Below are positions 1 through 9,424 of a stretch of 64,000 bases of DNA, one piece after another; positions within the stretch are counted from its first letter, which is position 1; every line of letters starts with the position of its first letter. Under the pieces are notes generated by a model, which did not search any database, was not told where the DNA came from, and saw nothing but the letters and a program-made list of their open reading frames with translations. The position numbers and the translations under genes were made by a program. This DNA is from Archangiaceae bacterium (GTDB lineage Bacteria; Myxococcota; Myxococcia; Myxococcales; Myxococcaceae). The stretch is from assembly GCA_016879935.1 (NCBI GenBank), contig JAACJQ010000378.1, forward strand, positions 1 through 64,000. The letters are read 5' to 3'.

Positions 1-336
1 CACCTGCACCGGCCTGCCCGCGAGCACGAACGCGTCGATGCGAAACGCGCGACACCAGTACGGCAAGACGTTCAGCCAGCCACCCACCACCAGCAGCCAC
101 GCCACCCACGACCGCGCGGCGCCCGGCCACTGCGTCATCACCAACACCGCGCCCAACTGCATGAAGGCCAGCATCAACCAGTCGAGGTGCACCGAGAGCA
201 GCGCCTTCTGATCGAAGTGCGGCGCGAGCCGCTTCGCCCAGGGTTGTCGGGGGATCAACATCGCGAAGCCGAGCAGACTCGACACGAGGACCTGCAGCGC
301 AGCGTTTCCGGTGAGCAGGCGGAGCGGTTCGTTCAT
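1..336 (-). CDS. Small polytopic membrane protein, N-terminal part (runs off window)
   Basis: The frame opens at an ATG at 336 and stays open for 112 codons to the window edge, so only the N-terminal part is visible. Three strongly hydrophobic stretches are seen at about residues 14-31, 51-72 and 82-97, with the motif HLDWLML at the start of the second one. The pattern of short four-helix membrane proteins with a His near a helix start loosely recalls the styrene-oxide isomerase/hydroxylaminobenzene mutase family, but this is a guess from hydropathy and one motif. It is divergent from the AraC-type regulator that begins 49 bases away, so it could be that regulator's target. Confidence 0.5.
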   Translation of the reverse strand, partial: MNEPLRLLTGNAALQVLVSSLLGFAMLIPRQPWAKRLAPHFDQKALLSVHLDWLMLAFMQLGAVLVMTQWPGAARSWVAWLLVVGGWLNVLPYWCRAFRIDAFVLAGRPVQV

Positions 337-385
337 GCGCGCGATGTCGCATCGCGACTGGGCGCGGCGCTTGTAGATTCCTGTC

Positions 386-1090
386 GTGGGCGCACTGCTG
401 GTGTTGGACTCGGGTCGGGCGCTGTTCGTGAGCGAGCTCGGCGCGCTCACGCCCCATCAAGCCGCCGCCGATGCGCTGCTGGTGGGGCTCGAAGGCGCAT
501 TCACCATCGAGCGCGACGGCCAGCGCGAGACGACCGAGCTCTGCGTCGTGCCCGCGAGAACCGAACACGCGCTCGACTTTCATGGGCGGCGCATGGCGTG
601 TCTGTACTTCGAGCCGGGCACCCGCGCGCCACGGAGGCTCGAGCTGAACGAGCTCCGAACGAGGCTCGACGTCGTCGTGCACGACGCGAGCGAGTCGGCC
701 TGGAGCAGGTTGCTCGAAGACACTGGCTTCGAAGCGTGTGATCCCGTCGATCCCCGAGCGGCCCAGGTGGCTCGCGCGCTCGCCCGGTCGCCAGACGAGA
801 ACGTGCCCGCCGAGTCGCTCGCGCAGCAGGTGGGGCTGTCGGGGTCGCGGCTCGAGCATCTCTTCACCCGCAGCTACGGGGTGCCGCTGCGAGCGTGGCG
901 GAGCTGGTGGCGAATGCGGCTGGCAGCCGAGCGACTGCTCGAGGGCCGAACGCTCACCGAGGCGGCCCACGCCGCCGGGTTTCACGACTCGGCGCACTTC
1001 AGCAACACGTTCAGGCAGACCTTCGGCCTGTCGCCTTCGCTCGTCTTCGGGCCGTCGCTCGAGGGCCGGCTGATCGGCTCAGTGCCGTGA
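386..1090 (+). CDS. AraC-family transcriptional regulator
   Basis: Predicted DNA-binding regulator of 234 residues starting at GTG. The C-terminal half (about residues 130-225) carries the double helix-turn-helix typical of AraC/XylS proteins: an ESLAQQVGLSGSRLEHLF first helix pair and a second one ending AAGFHDSAHFSNTFRQTFGLSP, the family signature. The N-terminal 120 residues look like a cupin-type sensor (FTIERDGQRE, VVPARTEHAL) with no recognisable ligand motif. It is divergent from the membrane gene at 1-336, a usual arrangement for a local regulator. Its stop codon abuts the stop of the convergent gene within the palindrome TGATCA at 1088-1093. The family call is firm; the ligand and targets are unknown. 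Confidence 0.85.
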   Translation: MGALLVLDSGRALFVSELGALTPHQAAADALLVGLEGAFTIERDGQRETTELCVVPARTEHALDFHGRRMACLYFEPGTRAPRRLELNELRTRLDVVVHDASESAWSRLLEDTGFEACDPVDPRAAQVARALARSPDENVPAESLAQQVGLSGSRLEHLFTRSYGVPLRAWRSWWRMRLAAERLLEGRTLTEAAHAAGFHDSAHFSNTFRQTFGLSPSLVFGPSLEGRLIGSVP

Positions 1091-2575
1091 TCAGTCGGCG
1101 GGGAGCAGGATCACCAGCTTGCGACCGTTGCCGGCGGCGTCGCTCGCGAGCTTGACGAGCTGTTCGGGCCTCAGCGTCGGCTCGACGCGCACGTGCACCT
1201 CGTCGCGCAGATCCTGCTCGTCGACCATCGGCATCGCCTCGAACGCCTTGCCGTCGACCATCAGGCTGTCGCCCTTCACGGTGCCAGCTTCGCAGTGCTG
1301 CTCGCAGGGTGCGTCGGCGGGAAGGAACCCGACCGGAACGGCGCTCCAGCGCACCTGCAGGAGCGGCGCGAGTCCACCGATCTCTCCTGCGACCTTGAGC
1401 GGAGCGTGTTCGTGTTCACCGGTGAGCACGACGCCGGTCGCGTGCGCCTGGTTCGCTGCGGCGATGAACTGCCAGAGGGCCTCGGCGCTGGCCTTCGGGC
1501 CGATGCCAACTGCAAGCTCGACGGGCGCCTTCTCGTCGTAGGCGTAGTCACGGCGGCTGCGCACCTGCGACGCCGTCTCGTCGAGCAGCGCGTCGGTGTC
1601 GACGACGCGATCCTCTTCACAGTCACGAATCTCGGCGCCCTTCAGACACCACTGGGGATCGCGACCGGCGTAGCCCTTGAAATCGATGAGGCCATAGCTC
1701 GGAGAGATCGCCCCCAACGCGGCGGTCTTCTGGTTCGCGAAGGCCCTCGCGCCCGCGTGCGCTCCCAGACCGACGAGACCTCCGAAGCCGAGCAGTGGCA
1801 TCAGCACCGCGAGCCGCGGAGCCTCCTTCAGAGAGACTGCTCCCGCCGCGATGATCACCACGAGCAGCCCCAGCAACCCGAGGAACGGGAGATTGAAGCG
1901 CGAGAGTTCGTCACTGCCCATCTCGAGAATGCGGCCGCGATCGAGCGGGCTCACGTGGGCCACGGCCTTGAACAGGCTCATCAGATCCGACAGGCGGAGC
2001 AGCGACGTCACCGACAACATCGCGAGCACGAGGAACGTGCCGCCCGAGAAGGCGAGCAGCTTTCGCGCGACGCCCGTCTGAACGACGACGCCGAACAGAC
2101 AGCCCAGCGCCAGGCTCGCGAGCAGACCCGCCGCGCCCGCCATGCCGAACGCGCTCGTGGTGAGCGACTCTGCCGTCGCCCCCGCCATGATCGTCGCACG
2201 ATCTGCCGGAGACGCATGCACCACCGCCGCCGCAGCGCCCGACATGCCGTTCATGAAGCCGAGCGCGCCGACCGCGGTGATCAGCGCTCCGAGCGGTGCG
2301 TTCGCGAGCACCGCGGCCGAGCCACGCTGAACGCCGAAGAACATGAGCGCGGCGCTCACCATCGCGACGACGCCGCCCGTGAGCACCACCGCGTACATGA
2401 ACCAGCCGCCCTCGGCCCACGCCTGCGCGAGGTTGCCGAACAGGCCCATGTCACCACCGCCACCGACGGAGAACGCGAACAAGGCGAATGCGACAGGCCC
2501 GCCCATGAAGGGTGTGAGCGCGGCGGTGATGGCGGCCCCAGTGGGACGCTTCTCGGTCGGCGAAGGGTCGGTCAT
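1091..2575 (-). CDS. Multi-spanning membrane protein with ExbD/TolR-like C-terminal domain, paralogue of the upstream gene
   Basis: 494 residues with about six or seven hydrophobic segments in the first 280 residues, followed by a soluble C-terminal part. The last 35 residues (VHVRVEPTLRPEQLVKLASDA then NGRKLVILLPAD) have the beta-alpha-beta rhythm of the periplasmic ExbD/TolR domain. Six cysteines lie in the soluble part, among them CLKGAEIRDC and CEQHC, suggesting disulfides outside the cytoplasm. The gene lies 46 bases downstream of a protein of the same layout (2622-3926) whose last residues align by eye in the same way. I do not recognise a named family. A proton-motive-force or membrane-sensor role is only an inference from the ExbD-like tail. 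Confidence 0.6.
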   Translation of the reverse strand: MTDPSPTEKRPTGAAITAALTPFMGGPVAFALFAFSVGGGGDMGLFGNLAQAWAEGGWFMYAVVLTGGVVAMVSAALMFFGVQRGSAAVLANAPLGALITAVGALGFMNGMSGAAAAVVHASPADRATIMAGATAESLTTSAFGMAGAAGLLASLALGCLFGVVVQTGVARKLLAFSGGTFLVLAMLSVTSLLRLSDLMSLFKAVAHVSPLDRGRILEMGSDELSRFNLPFLGLLGLLVVIIAAGAVSLKEAPRLAVLMPLLGFGGLVGLGAHAGARAFANQKTAALGAISPSYGLIDFKGYAGRDPQWCLKGAEIRDCEEDRVVDTDALLDETASQVRSRRDYAYDEKAPVELAVGIGPKASAEALWQFIAAANQAHATGVVLTGEHEHAPLKVAGEIGGLAPLLQVRWSAVPVGFLPADAPCEQHCEAGTVKGDSLMVDGKAFEAMPMVDEQDLRDEVHVRVEPTLRPEQLVKLASDAAGNGRKLVILLPAD

Positions 2576-2621
2576 GCGAGGGACTTTCGGCGAACCGAAG
2601 GCCGATGCCAGCGAGATCGTC

Positions 2622-3926
2622 TCAGGGGTCGACGCGAACCTGAAGCCACCTGCCCTCGCGATTTGCTCCGACTGCTGCGGCGATCAGTGTGTCGAGGCGC
2701 ACCGTCTGCGACAGGGGAAGTGCGTCAGCGTTGTCGGTGATGGAGATCCGCACGGCGCGATACGAACGACGGAGCCGCTCGAGCAGCGGCCTGATCTCGT
2801 TCGCCGACCTCGAGACGTCGACCTCGTGAAGACCGATCAGGTCCACCTCGACGACATCGAGCCGTCGCGCGATCTGCAGGAGCGTCAGCAACTCGTCCAT
2901 GCTTGCGCCCGGAGCAAGACCCACGCGCCAGGCCTCACCTTGGGTCGGAGTCACGAGCGAGCTGTACCGCTCGAGGGCGTCGAAGTTCGTCGCGAGCGGG
3001 AGCGGAGTGCCCGAGTTCGCCACCACGACCCCGCGCGGGCCGAGAACGAGCTGCGGGCCCTCCGATGCTGCGCCATCGAGCGCCAGCAGCGTCGCGGGAA
3101 CCTCGGCAGGCAGAGGGCCCTTCGCGATCGCTGCGGCACTCGACGCGGTGAGGGAGAGCGAACCTGCGGGAAACGCCGCGGCCGGTCCAAGCAACGCCAG
3201 CATGACCGCATGCCTGGGCTCGGACCGCAGGGCGATCACGCCGAACACGACGAACGCGAGGACGACCAGGGTCGCCACTGGCGTGAAGGAAAGCCGAAGG
3301 CCGGTCGTTTCGACTGCAATGATGTCGACGAAGAGCCCGCTTGCTCCCGAGTGAAGCCCGCGCTTGAGCGCATCGTTGAGCAGCAAGAGGCGAGCACTCG
3401 CGAGCGCCCCTCCGACGGCCCCCACCAGCGACACCAACCCCGCGAAACGCGCTGCCTTCCACCCAGCTGCGAACTGGGCGCCCGCAGCAGCGAACAACAG
3501 CGCCGTAGCCAGCGACAGTCCGGCGCCGAGCACCACCAACCCTTCTTTCGTCACCGCGAGCGTGAACTGAGCAAGGTCGATTGAGCTGATCATGGGAAAG
3601 CCGCCCAGGTGCACCCGCGTCGAGCGCACGCCCATGATCGCGCCAGTGATCACCACGACTCCCGCCAGCGGAGCCAAACCAAGCGATGCAACCGTCGCAC
3701 GCTGCGCGCCGATGAAAGCGAGCACGGCGCTCGCGACGCATGCCACGAATCCCACGCCCGCGATCAGCGACAATGCGAAGGCGTTGTCGTGCCACACGAC
3801 GGTGATCGTGCGATCGAGCCGGTGATCATCGCTCACGAACACGGCGTACGCGGCCACCGCGATCGGAAACGCGACGAATGGCAGCGCGGCTCCGACGAAC
3901 ACCCGCGCGCGTGGAGCCTCGTTCAC
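2622..3926 (-). CDS. Multi-spanning membrane protein with ExbD/TolR-like C-terminal domain
   Basis: 434 residues if translation starts at the GTG at 3926, which forms a GTGA overlap with the stop of the upstream lipoprotein gene. An in-frame start further upstream would add a low-complexity Arg-rich stretch and is less likely. There are about seven hydrophobic segments over residues 8-265, then a soluble domain. The C-terminus (TVRLDTLIAAAVGANREGRW) matches the tail of the next gene, 1091-2575, in position and pattern, so the two are probably diverged duplicates. No catalytic motif is visible. It sits in a leftward cluster with two lipoproteins (3923-4714, 4752-5723), which suggests an envelope function. 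Confidence 0.6.
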   Translation of the reverse strand: MNEAPRARVFVGAALPFVAFPIAVAAYAVFVSDDHRLDRTITVVWHDNAFALSLIAGVGFVACVASAVLAFIGAQRATVASLGLAPLAGVVVITGAIMGVRSTRVHLGGFPMISSIDLAQFTLAVTKEGLVVLGAGLSLATALLFAAAGAQFAAGWKAARFAGLVSLVGAVGGALASARLLLLNDALKRGLHSGASGLFVDIIAVETTGLRLSFTPVATLVVLAFVVFGVIALRSEPRHAVMLALLGPAAAFPAGSLSLTASSAAAIAKGPLPAEVPATLLALDGAASEGPQLVLGPRGVVVANSGTPLPLATNFDALERYSSLVTPTQGEAWRVGLAPGASMDELLTLLQIARRLDVVEVDLIGLHEVDVSRSANEIRPLLERLRRSYRAVRISITDNADALPLSQTVRLDTLIAAAVGANREGRWLQVRVDP

Positions 3927-4714
3927 TTCGCGAACGCAGCTGCGATGCCGGCGAGATCGTCTCCGCCCACGAAGTCGACGCCCGCCGCCTTCGCCGCCTT
4001 CCAATACGCCGGTGTCTCGGGGCTTCCGTACAAGCGCACCTGACGGCCGAGCTGATGCGCTCCGTTCACCAGGTTCTCGAGCTGCTTCTGCTGCGTCGGT
4101 GGAATCGTGCCTTCACCGTTCCACTGCATGAACGCGTAGTAGTTCAGCGCGTAGGCACCCCACTTGTTGTCCGACGGTGGGTCCATCGGTGAGTACGAGT
4201 TGCTGTCGCGCGCGTACGGCCTCGGAGCGGCTCGAGCGACCAGCGCCTTCTTGCCCGCGTCGTCTCCCGTGAGAATGACCGTCACCTGCCCCGACTGCGC
4301 CGGTCCATCGTCCATGAAGCGCGTGAGCACTGGGTACTCGGCCAATTGCGTGGCGATGAGATCGAGCAGCTTCGGATCACCCTGCTTCAGATCGAGCCAG
4401 AGAAAGAACGGCCTCGGCAGCGTACCCATGCGGGCCTTCGCCGCGAGCGGGTCGAGGTAGAGCGCCTTGAGCGACCCCTTGAACGGAGCGCCGTTGTGCG
4501 AGACGCCGATGTCGTTGCCGTCGAGCCACACATCGGCTTCGACGCTCTCGAAGTTCTGATCGAGCGCATCGAGCAGCGGCCTGGGGTGCTCGTAGTCGTT
4601 GTGGGCGTGTTTGAAGCTGAGCGTCGCGGGCCGGCCCGAGTCAGGCACCGGCACGTCGGGCAACACAGGCGGACAACCACAGAGGAGCAGCACCAGCGGG
4701 AGCGCGCGGTTCAC
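3923..4714 (-). CDS. Lipoprotein of the PI-PLC/GDPD-like (Aim6-type) superfamily
   Basis: 263 residues with a short signal sequence and a lipobox-like LCGC, so Cys14 would carry the lipid. The mature part begins KHAHNDYEHPRPLLDAL and continues VEADVWLDG and VSHNG. This HNDYEH...VEADV...H pattern is typical of phosphatidylinositol-phospholipase-C-like and glycerophosphodiester-phosphodiesterase-like proteins, with His38, Glu59, Asp61 and His73 as likely active-site residues. The C-terminus (VDFVGGDDLAGI) fits the last strand of a TIM barrel. The likely role is phosphodiester hydrolysis at the envelope; the substrate is not shown by sequence. It overlaps the next gene by 4 nt and follows the esterase gene by 37 nt. 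Confidence 0.75.
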   Translation of the reverse strand: MNRALPLVLLLCGCPPVLPDVPVPDSGRPATLSFKHAHNDYEHPRPLLDALDQNFESVEADVWLDGNDIGVSHNGAPFKGSLKALYLDPLAAKARMGTLPRPFFLWLDLKQGDPKLLDLIATQLAEYPVLTRFMDDGPAQSGQVTVILTGDDAGKKALVARAAPRPYARDSNSYSPMDPPSDNKWGAYALNYYAFMQWNGEGTIPPTQQKQLENLVNGAHQLGRQVRLYGSPETPAYWKAAKAAGVDFVGGDDLAGIAAAFAK

Positions 4715-4751
4715 GCGCCGAACCTTGCCTCAACGGACTGCCTCCGTCTCG

Positions 4752-5723
4752 TCAGGGCTTGGGGTGAGCCGACAAGAAGCGCCACACCGCGCCAGTGAAG
4801 GCCGTCTGCGAGAACGAGGGAATGTGCGTGCCGTTCTCGATCGTCCACAGCTCGACGTCGCCGCGCTGACACCCCGAGTAGCGCTCCACCTTCGTCTCGT
4901 CGCCCGCGAGGTTCGTCACGAGATCGAGGCGGCCGGTCTCGGTCAGCGTCATGCCGCAGCCATTCCGCGTCGCCCACGCACGCTGGGTCTCGGCAGCTCC
5001 GGGAAACGCGACGCCTTGAAAGTCTCCGCCCGTGAACGTCACCGTCTCGTCTGCGGTGCCGTGCAGCTGGGCGACCGCAACGGGCGACGTCGGCTGGCAG
5101 CGCGTCACGTCTTTGAAGGCGACTCCCGCGAAGCTCACGATCGCAGCGATGCGGCTCGAGGCGTCACACGCCATGCGATGGGCCATGAAGCCGCCGTTCG
5201 AGTGACCGACGAGGAAGATGCGCTTCGGGTCGACGCGCTGCTTCGCCTGCACGTCGTCGATGATCGCGTTCAGGTACGCGACGTCGTCGACCGGCACCGA
5301 GAGGAAGTTGCAGCACGCATCGGAGGCGTTCCAGAAGCGCTTGCCGCTCGCGTCGGTCGTGCCGTCGGGCAGCGCGAGCAGGAAGTTCGAACGGTCAGCC
5401 TCGGCCGAGAGCCCGAAGTAGCCGTTCTGAATCGCGCCAGAGGCTCCGTACCCGTGGAGCAGAATGACGAGCGGCAGGCTGGCAGTCGCCGAAGCGCCCG
5501 TCGGAACACGCAGCACGTACGGGCGCGCCGCGATCAGCGAAGTGCCAGCGTCCAGCACCTGCCCTGCGTCGACGGGCGTCGAACCCGCATCCATCTCGGT
5601 GATCGTTCCCGAGTCGACGGTCTGCATCGGCATCGAGCCAGCGTCGAACACCACCATCGCCGACGGCATCGGCGCCGAACACCCGACCAACAGCAGCACC
5701 ACCGTCGAACCGAGAACGCGCAT
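4752..5723 (-). CDS. LpqC/PHB-depolymerase-type esterase lipoprotein
   Basis: 323 residues with signal peptide and lipobox LVGC (Cys15), then a linker rich in Asp-Ala-Gly that is common in myxobacterial lipoproteins. The alpha/beta-hydrolase domain shows the oxyanion region LLHGYG (His90-Gly91), the nucleophile elbow GHSNGG (Ser175), a probable acid in HGTADE (Asp225) and the catalytic His in ENGTHIP (His299). This layout matches the polyhydroxybutyrate-depolymerase/feruloyl-esterase (LpqC) family. Two adjacent Cys in DACCNF may form disulfides. It is probably the first gene of the leftward cluster that continues to 1091. Substrate unknown. Confidence 0.85.
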   Translation of the reverse strand: MRVLGSTVVLLLVGCSAPMPSAMVVFDAGSMPMQTVDSGTITEMDAGSTPVDAGQVLDAGTSLIAARPYVLRVPTGASATASLPLVILLHGYGASGAIQNGYFGLSAEADRSNFLLALPDGTTDASGKRFWNASDACCNFLSVPVDDVAYLNAIIDDVQAKQRVDPKRIFLVGHSNGGFMAHRMACDASSRIAAIVSFAGVAFKDVTRCQPTSPVAVAQLHGTADETVTFTGGDFQGVAFPGAAETQRAWATRNGCGMTLTETGRLDLVTNLAGDETKVERYSGCQRGDVELWTIENGTHIPSFSQTAFTGAVWRFLSAHPKP

Positions 5724-5797
5724 GAACAGGGCTCCTCAAACACCGTGCCGCCCGGCCCGGGAAATCGGCCGCCCCACCTACCGCGAAGCCCACTTCA

Positions 5798-5813
5798 GAA
5801 ACAAGACTGTTTC
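5798..5813. repeat. Perfect 6-bp inverted repeat in the 5724-6015 intergenic region
   Basis: GAAACA-AGAC-TGTTTC is a perfect palindrome with a 4-base centre in an otherwise GC-rich spacer between the divergent esterase and Clp genes. It lies about 75 bases upstream of the esterase start. It could be an operator for a dimeric repressor. The remaining 290-base spacer shows only the promoter-like pair at 5951-5979. Confidence 0.35.
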
Positions 5814-5950
5814 CCAACTACCACCATGAGCGACCTCGCGGGCCGATGAGCCGCCTCCGCGTTCATCCTGAAGAATCGCGGCGTTGCCGATTGACGCACC
5901 CTGACACGAGCCCGTCTCCGACAGCCCTGTGCCGACCTGTAGCAGAAAAT

Positions 5951-5979
5951 TTGAGGCGGCGATCCCGACGCACTACACC
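5951..5979 (+). promoter_or_regulatory. Candidate sigma-70-type promoter of the Clp ATPase gene
   Basis: TTGAGG (5951-5956) and TACACC (5974-5979) are separated by exactly 17 bases, in a locally AT-richer patch. Transcription would begin near 5986, leaving a leader of about 30 bases before the ATG at 6016, which has GGGAG about 10 bases upstream. The match is moderate only. Confidence 0.4.
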
Positions 5980-6015
5980 TCTCGACTGCCGCACTCTGCC
6001 GGGAGCCTCACACCC

Positions 6016-8496
<2,481 letters not shown>

Positions 8497-8520
8497 CGAG
8501 GGCGGTCCAGGGAGGCGGCG

Positions 8521-9384
8521 ATGGGGGTGCGCGTGAAGAAGCAGCGGAAGCAGAAGACGCCGCGGGTGCTCATCGTCGGCTTCGGCCGCGTCGGTGGTGC
8601 GCTCGCGAAGGGCCTCACGAAGGCGAAGTGGGACGTCGCGGTGCTGCCACGCTCGCAAGACTCGGTGCGCCGGGCGGCGTTGTCTGGGTACCGCCTCGCC
8701 GATCACGACGATCTGCGCGCGGCGAACCTGTGCCTGCTCGCGGTGCCCGATGCGCAGGTGCAGAACGCGGCCGAGCTGGTGCTGGAAGATCTCGGCCCCG
8801 GCACCCCGCTCGTGCACCTCTCGGGAGCCCTCACGCTCACCGCCTTCGGCCAGACGGTCATCGACACGAAGCGACCGCTGGGGTCGCTCCACCCGCTCGC
8901 GGCGATCTCCGACCCGGCTGATCCCCTGCAGGGGCACACGGCGGCGCTCGCGGCGACGTCTCCCGAGCTGCTGGCGATGCTCGAACGCCTCGCCGCCACG
9001 CTCGGCATGAAGACGATCGAGGTGCCCGAGACGGGGCGCGCGGCCTACCACGCAGGCGCGGTGCTGAGCGCCGGGCTGCTGGTGTCGCTCGCCGATGGAG
9101 CGGTCGCCGCCCTGCAGCACGCGGGGCTCGATCGGGAGCAGTCGCTCGAGGCGATGCTGCCCTTGATGAACTCGGCGCTGCGAGGGCTGGCGACGCGCGG
9201 TTTCGCGAAGGGCCTCACGGGCCCGGTCGTGCGCGGAGACGTCGGCGTCGTGCAGGCCCACCTCGACTCGTTGCCGGCCGAGCTCGGCAGCATCTATCGC
9301 CTGCTCTCGCGCCGCACGCTGGCCCTCGTGGGTGAGAGCCTGCCCGCAGAAACGAAGCTGGCGCTCCAGCGAATACTCGCCTGA
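8521..9384 (+). CDS. Rossmann-fold protein with DUF2520 domain (putative NADP-dependent oxidoreductase)
   Basis: 287 residues; AGGGAGG lies just upstream of the ATG. After a basic tail comes a dinucleotide-binding strand-turn-helix VLIVGFGRVGGALAKGL (residues about 16-32), then LAVPDAQV and GSLHPLAAI, typical of the family with an N-terminal Rossmann-like domain and a C-terminal helical DUF2520 domain, a relative of ketopantoate/pyrroline-carboxylate-type reductases. The second half (AAYHAGAVLSAGLLVSLADG, then a GLTGPVVRGDVGVV segment) fits the dimerising helical domain. The substrate is not known for this family. It lies 24 bases after the Clp gene on the same strand. Confidence 0.8.
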   Translation: MGVRVKKQRKQKTPRVLIVGFGRVGGALAKGLTKAKWDVAVLPRSQDSVRRAALSGYRLADHDDLRAANLCLLAVPDAQVQNAAELVLEDLGPGTPLVHLSGALTLTAFGQTVIDTKRPLGSLHPLAAISDPADPLQGHTAALAATSPELLAMLERLAATLGMKTIEVPETGRAAYHAGAVLSAGLLVSLADGAVAALQHAGLDREQSLEAMLPLMNSALRGLATRGFAKGLTGPVVRGDVGVVQAHLDSLPAELGSIYRLLSRRTLALVGESLPAETKLALQRILA

Positions 9385-9424
9385 AGCGCCAGCCAGGTCC
9401 TTCGAAGCTTCAGCTCACCTCACG

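Noticed and set aside
1193-2740. Long open frame on the plus strand opposite the membrane protein gene
   Set aside because: Arg/His/Glu-rich translation with no motif; it is the high-GC antisense shadow of 1091-2575.
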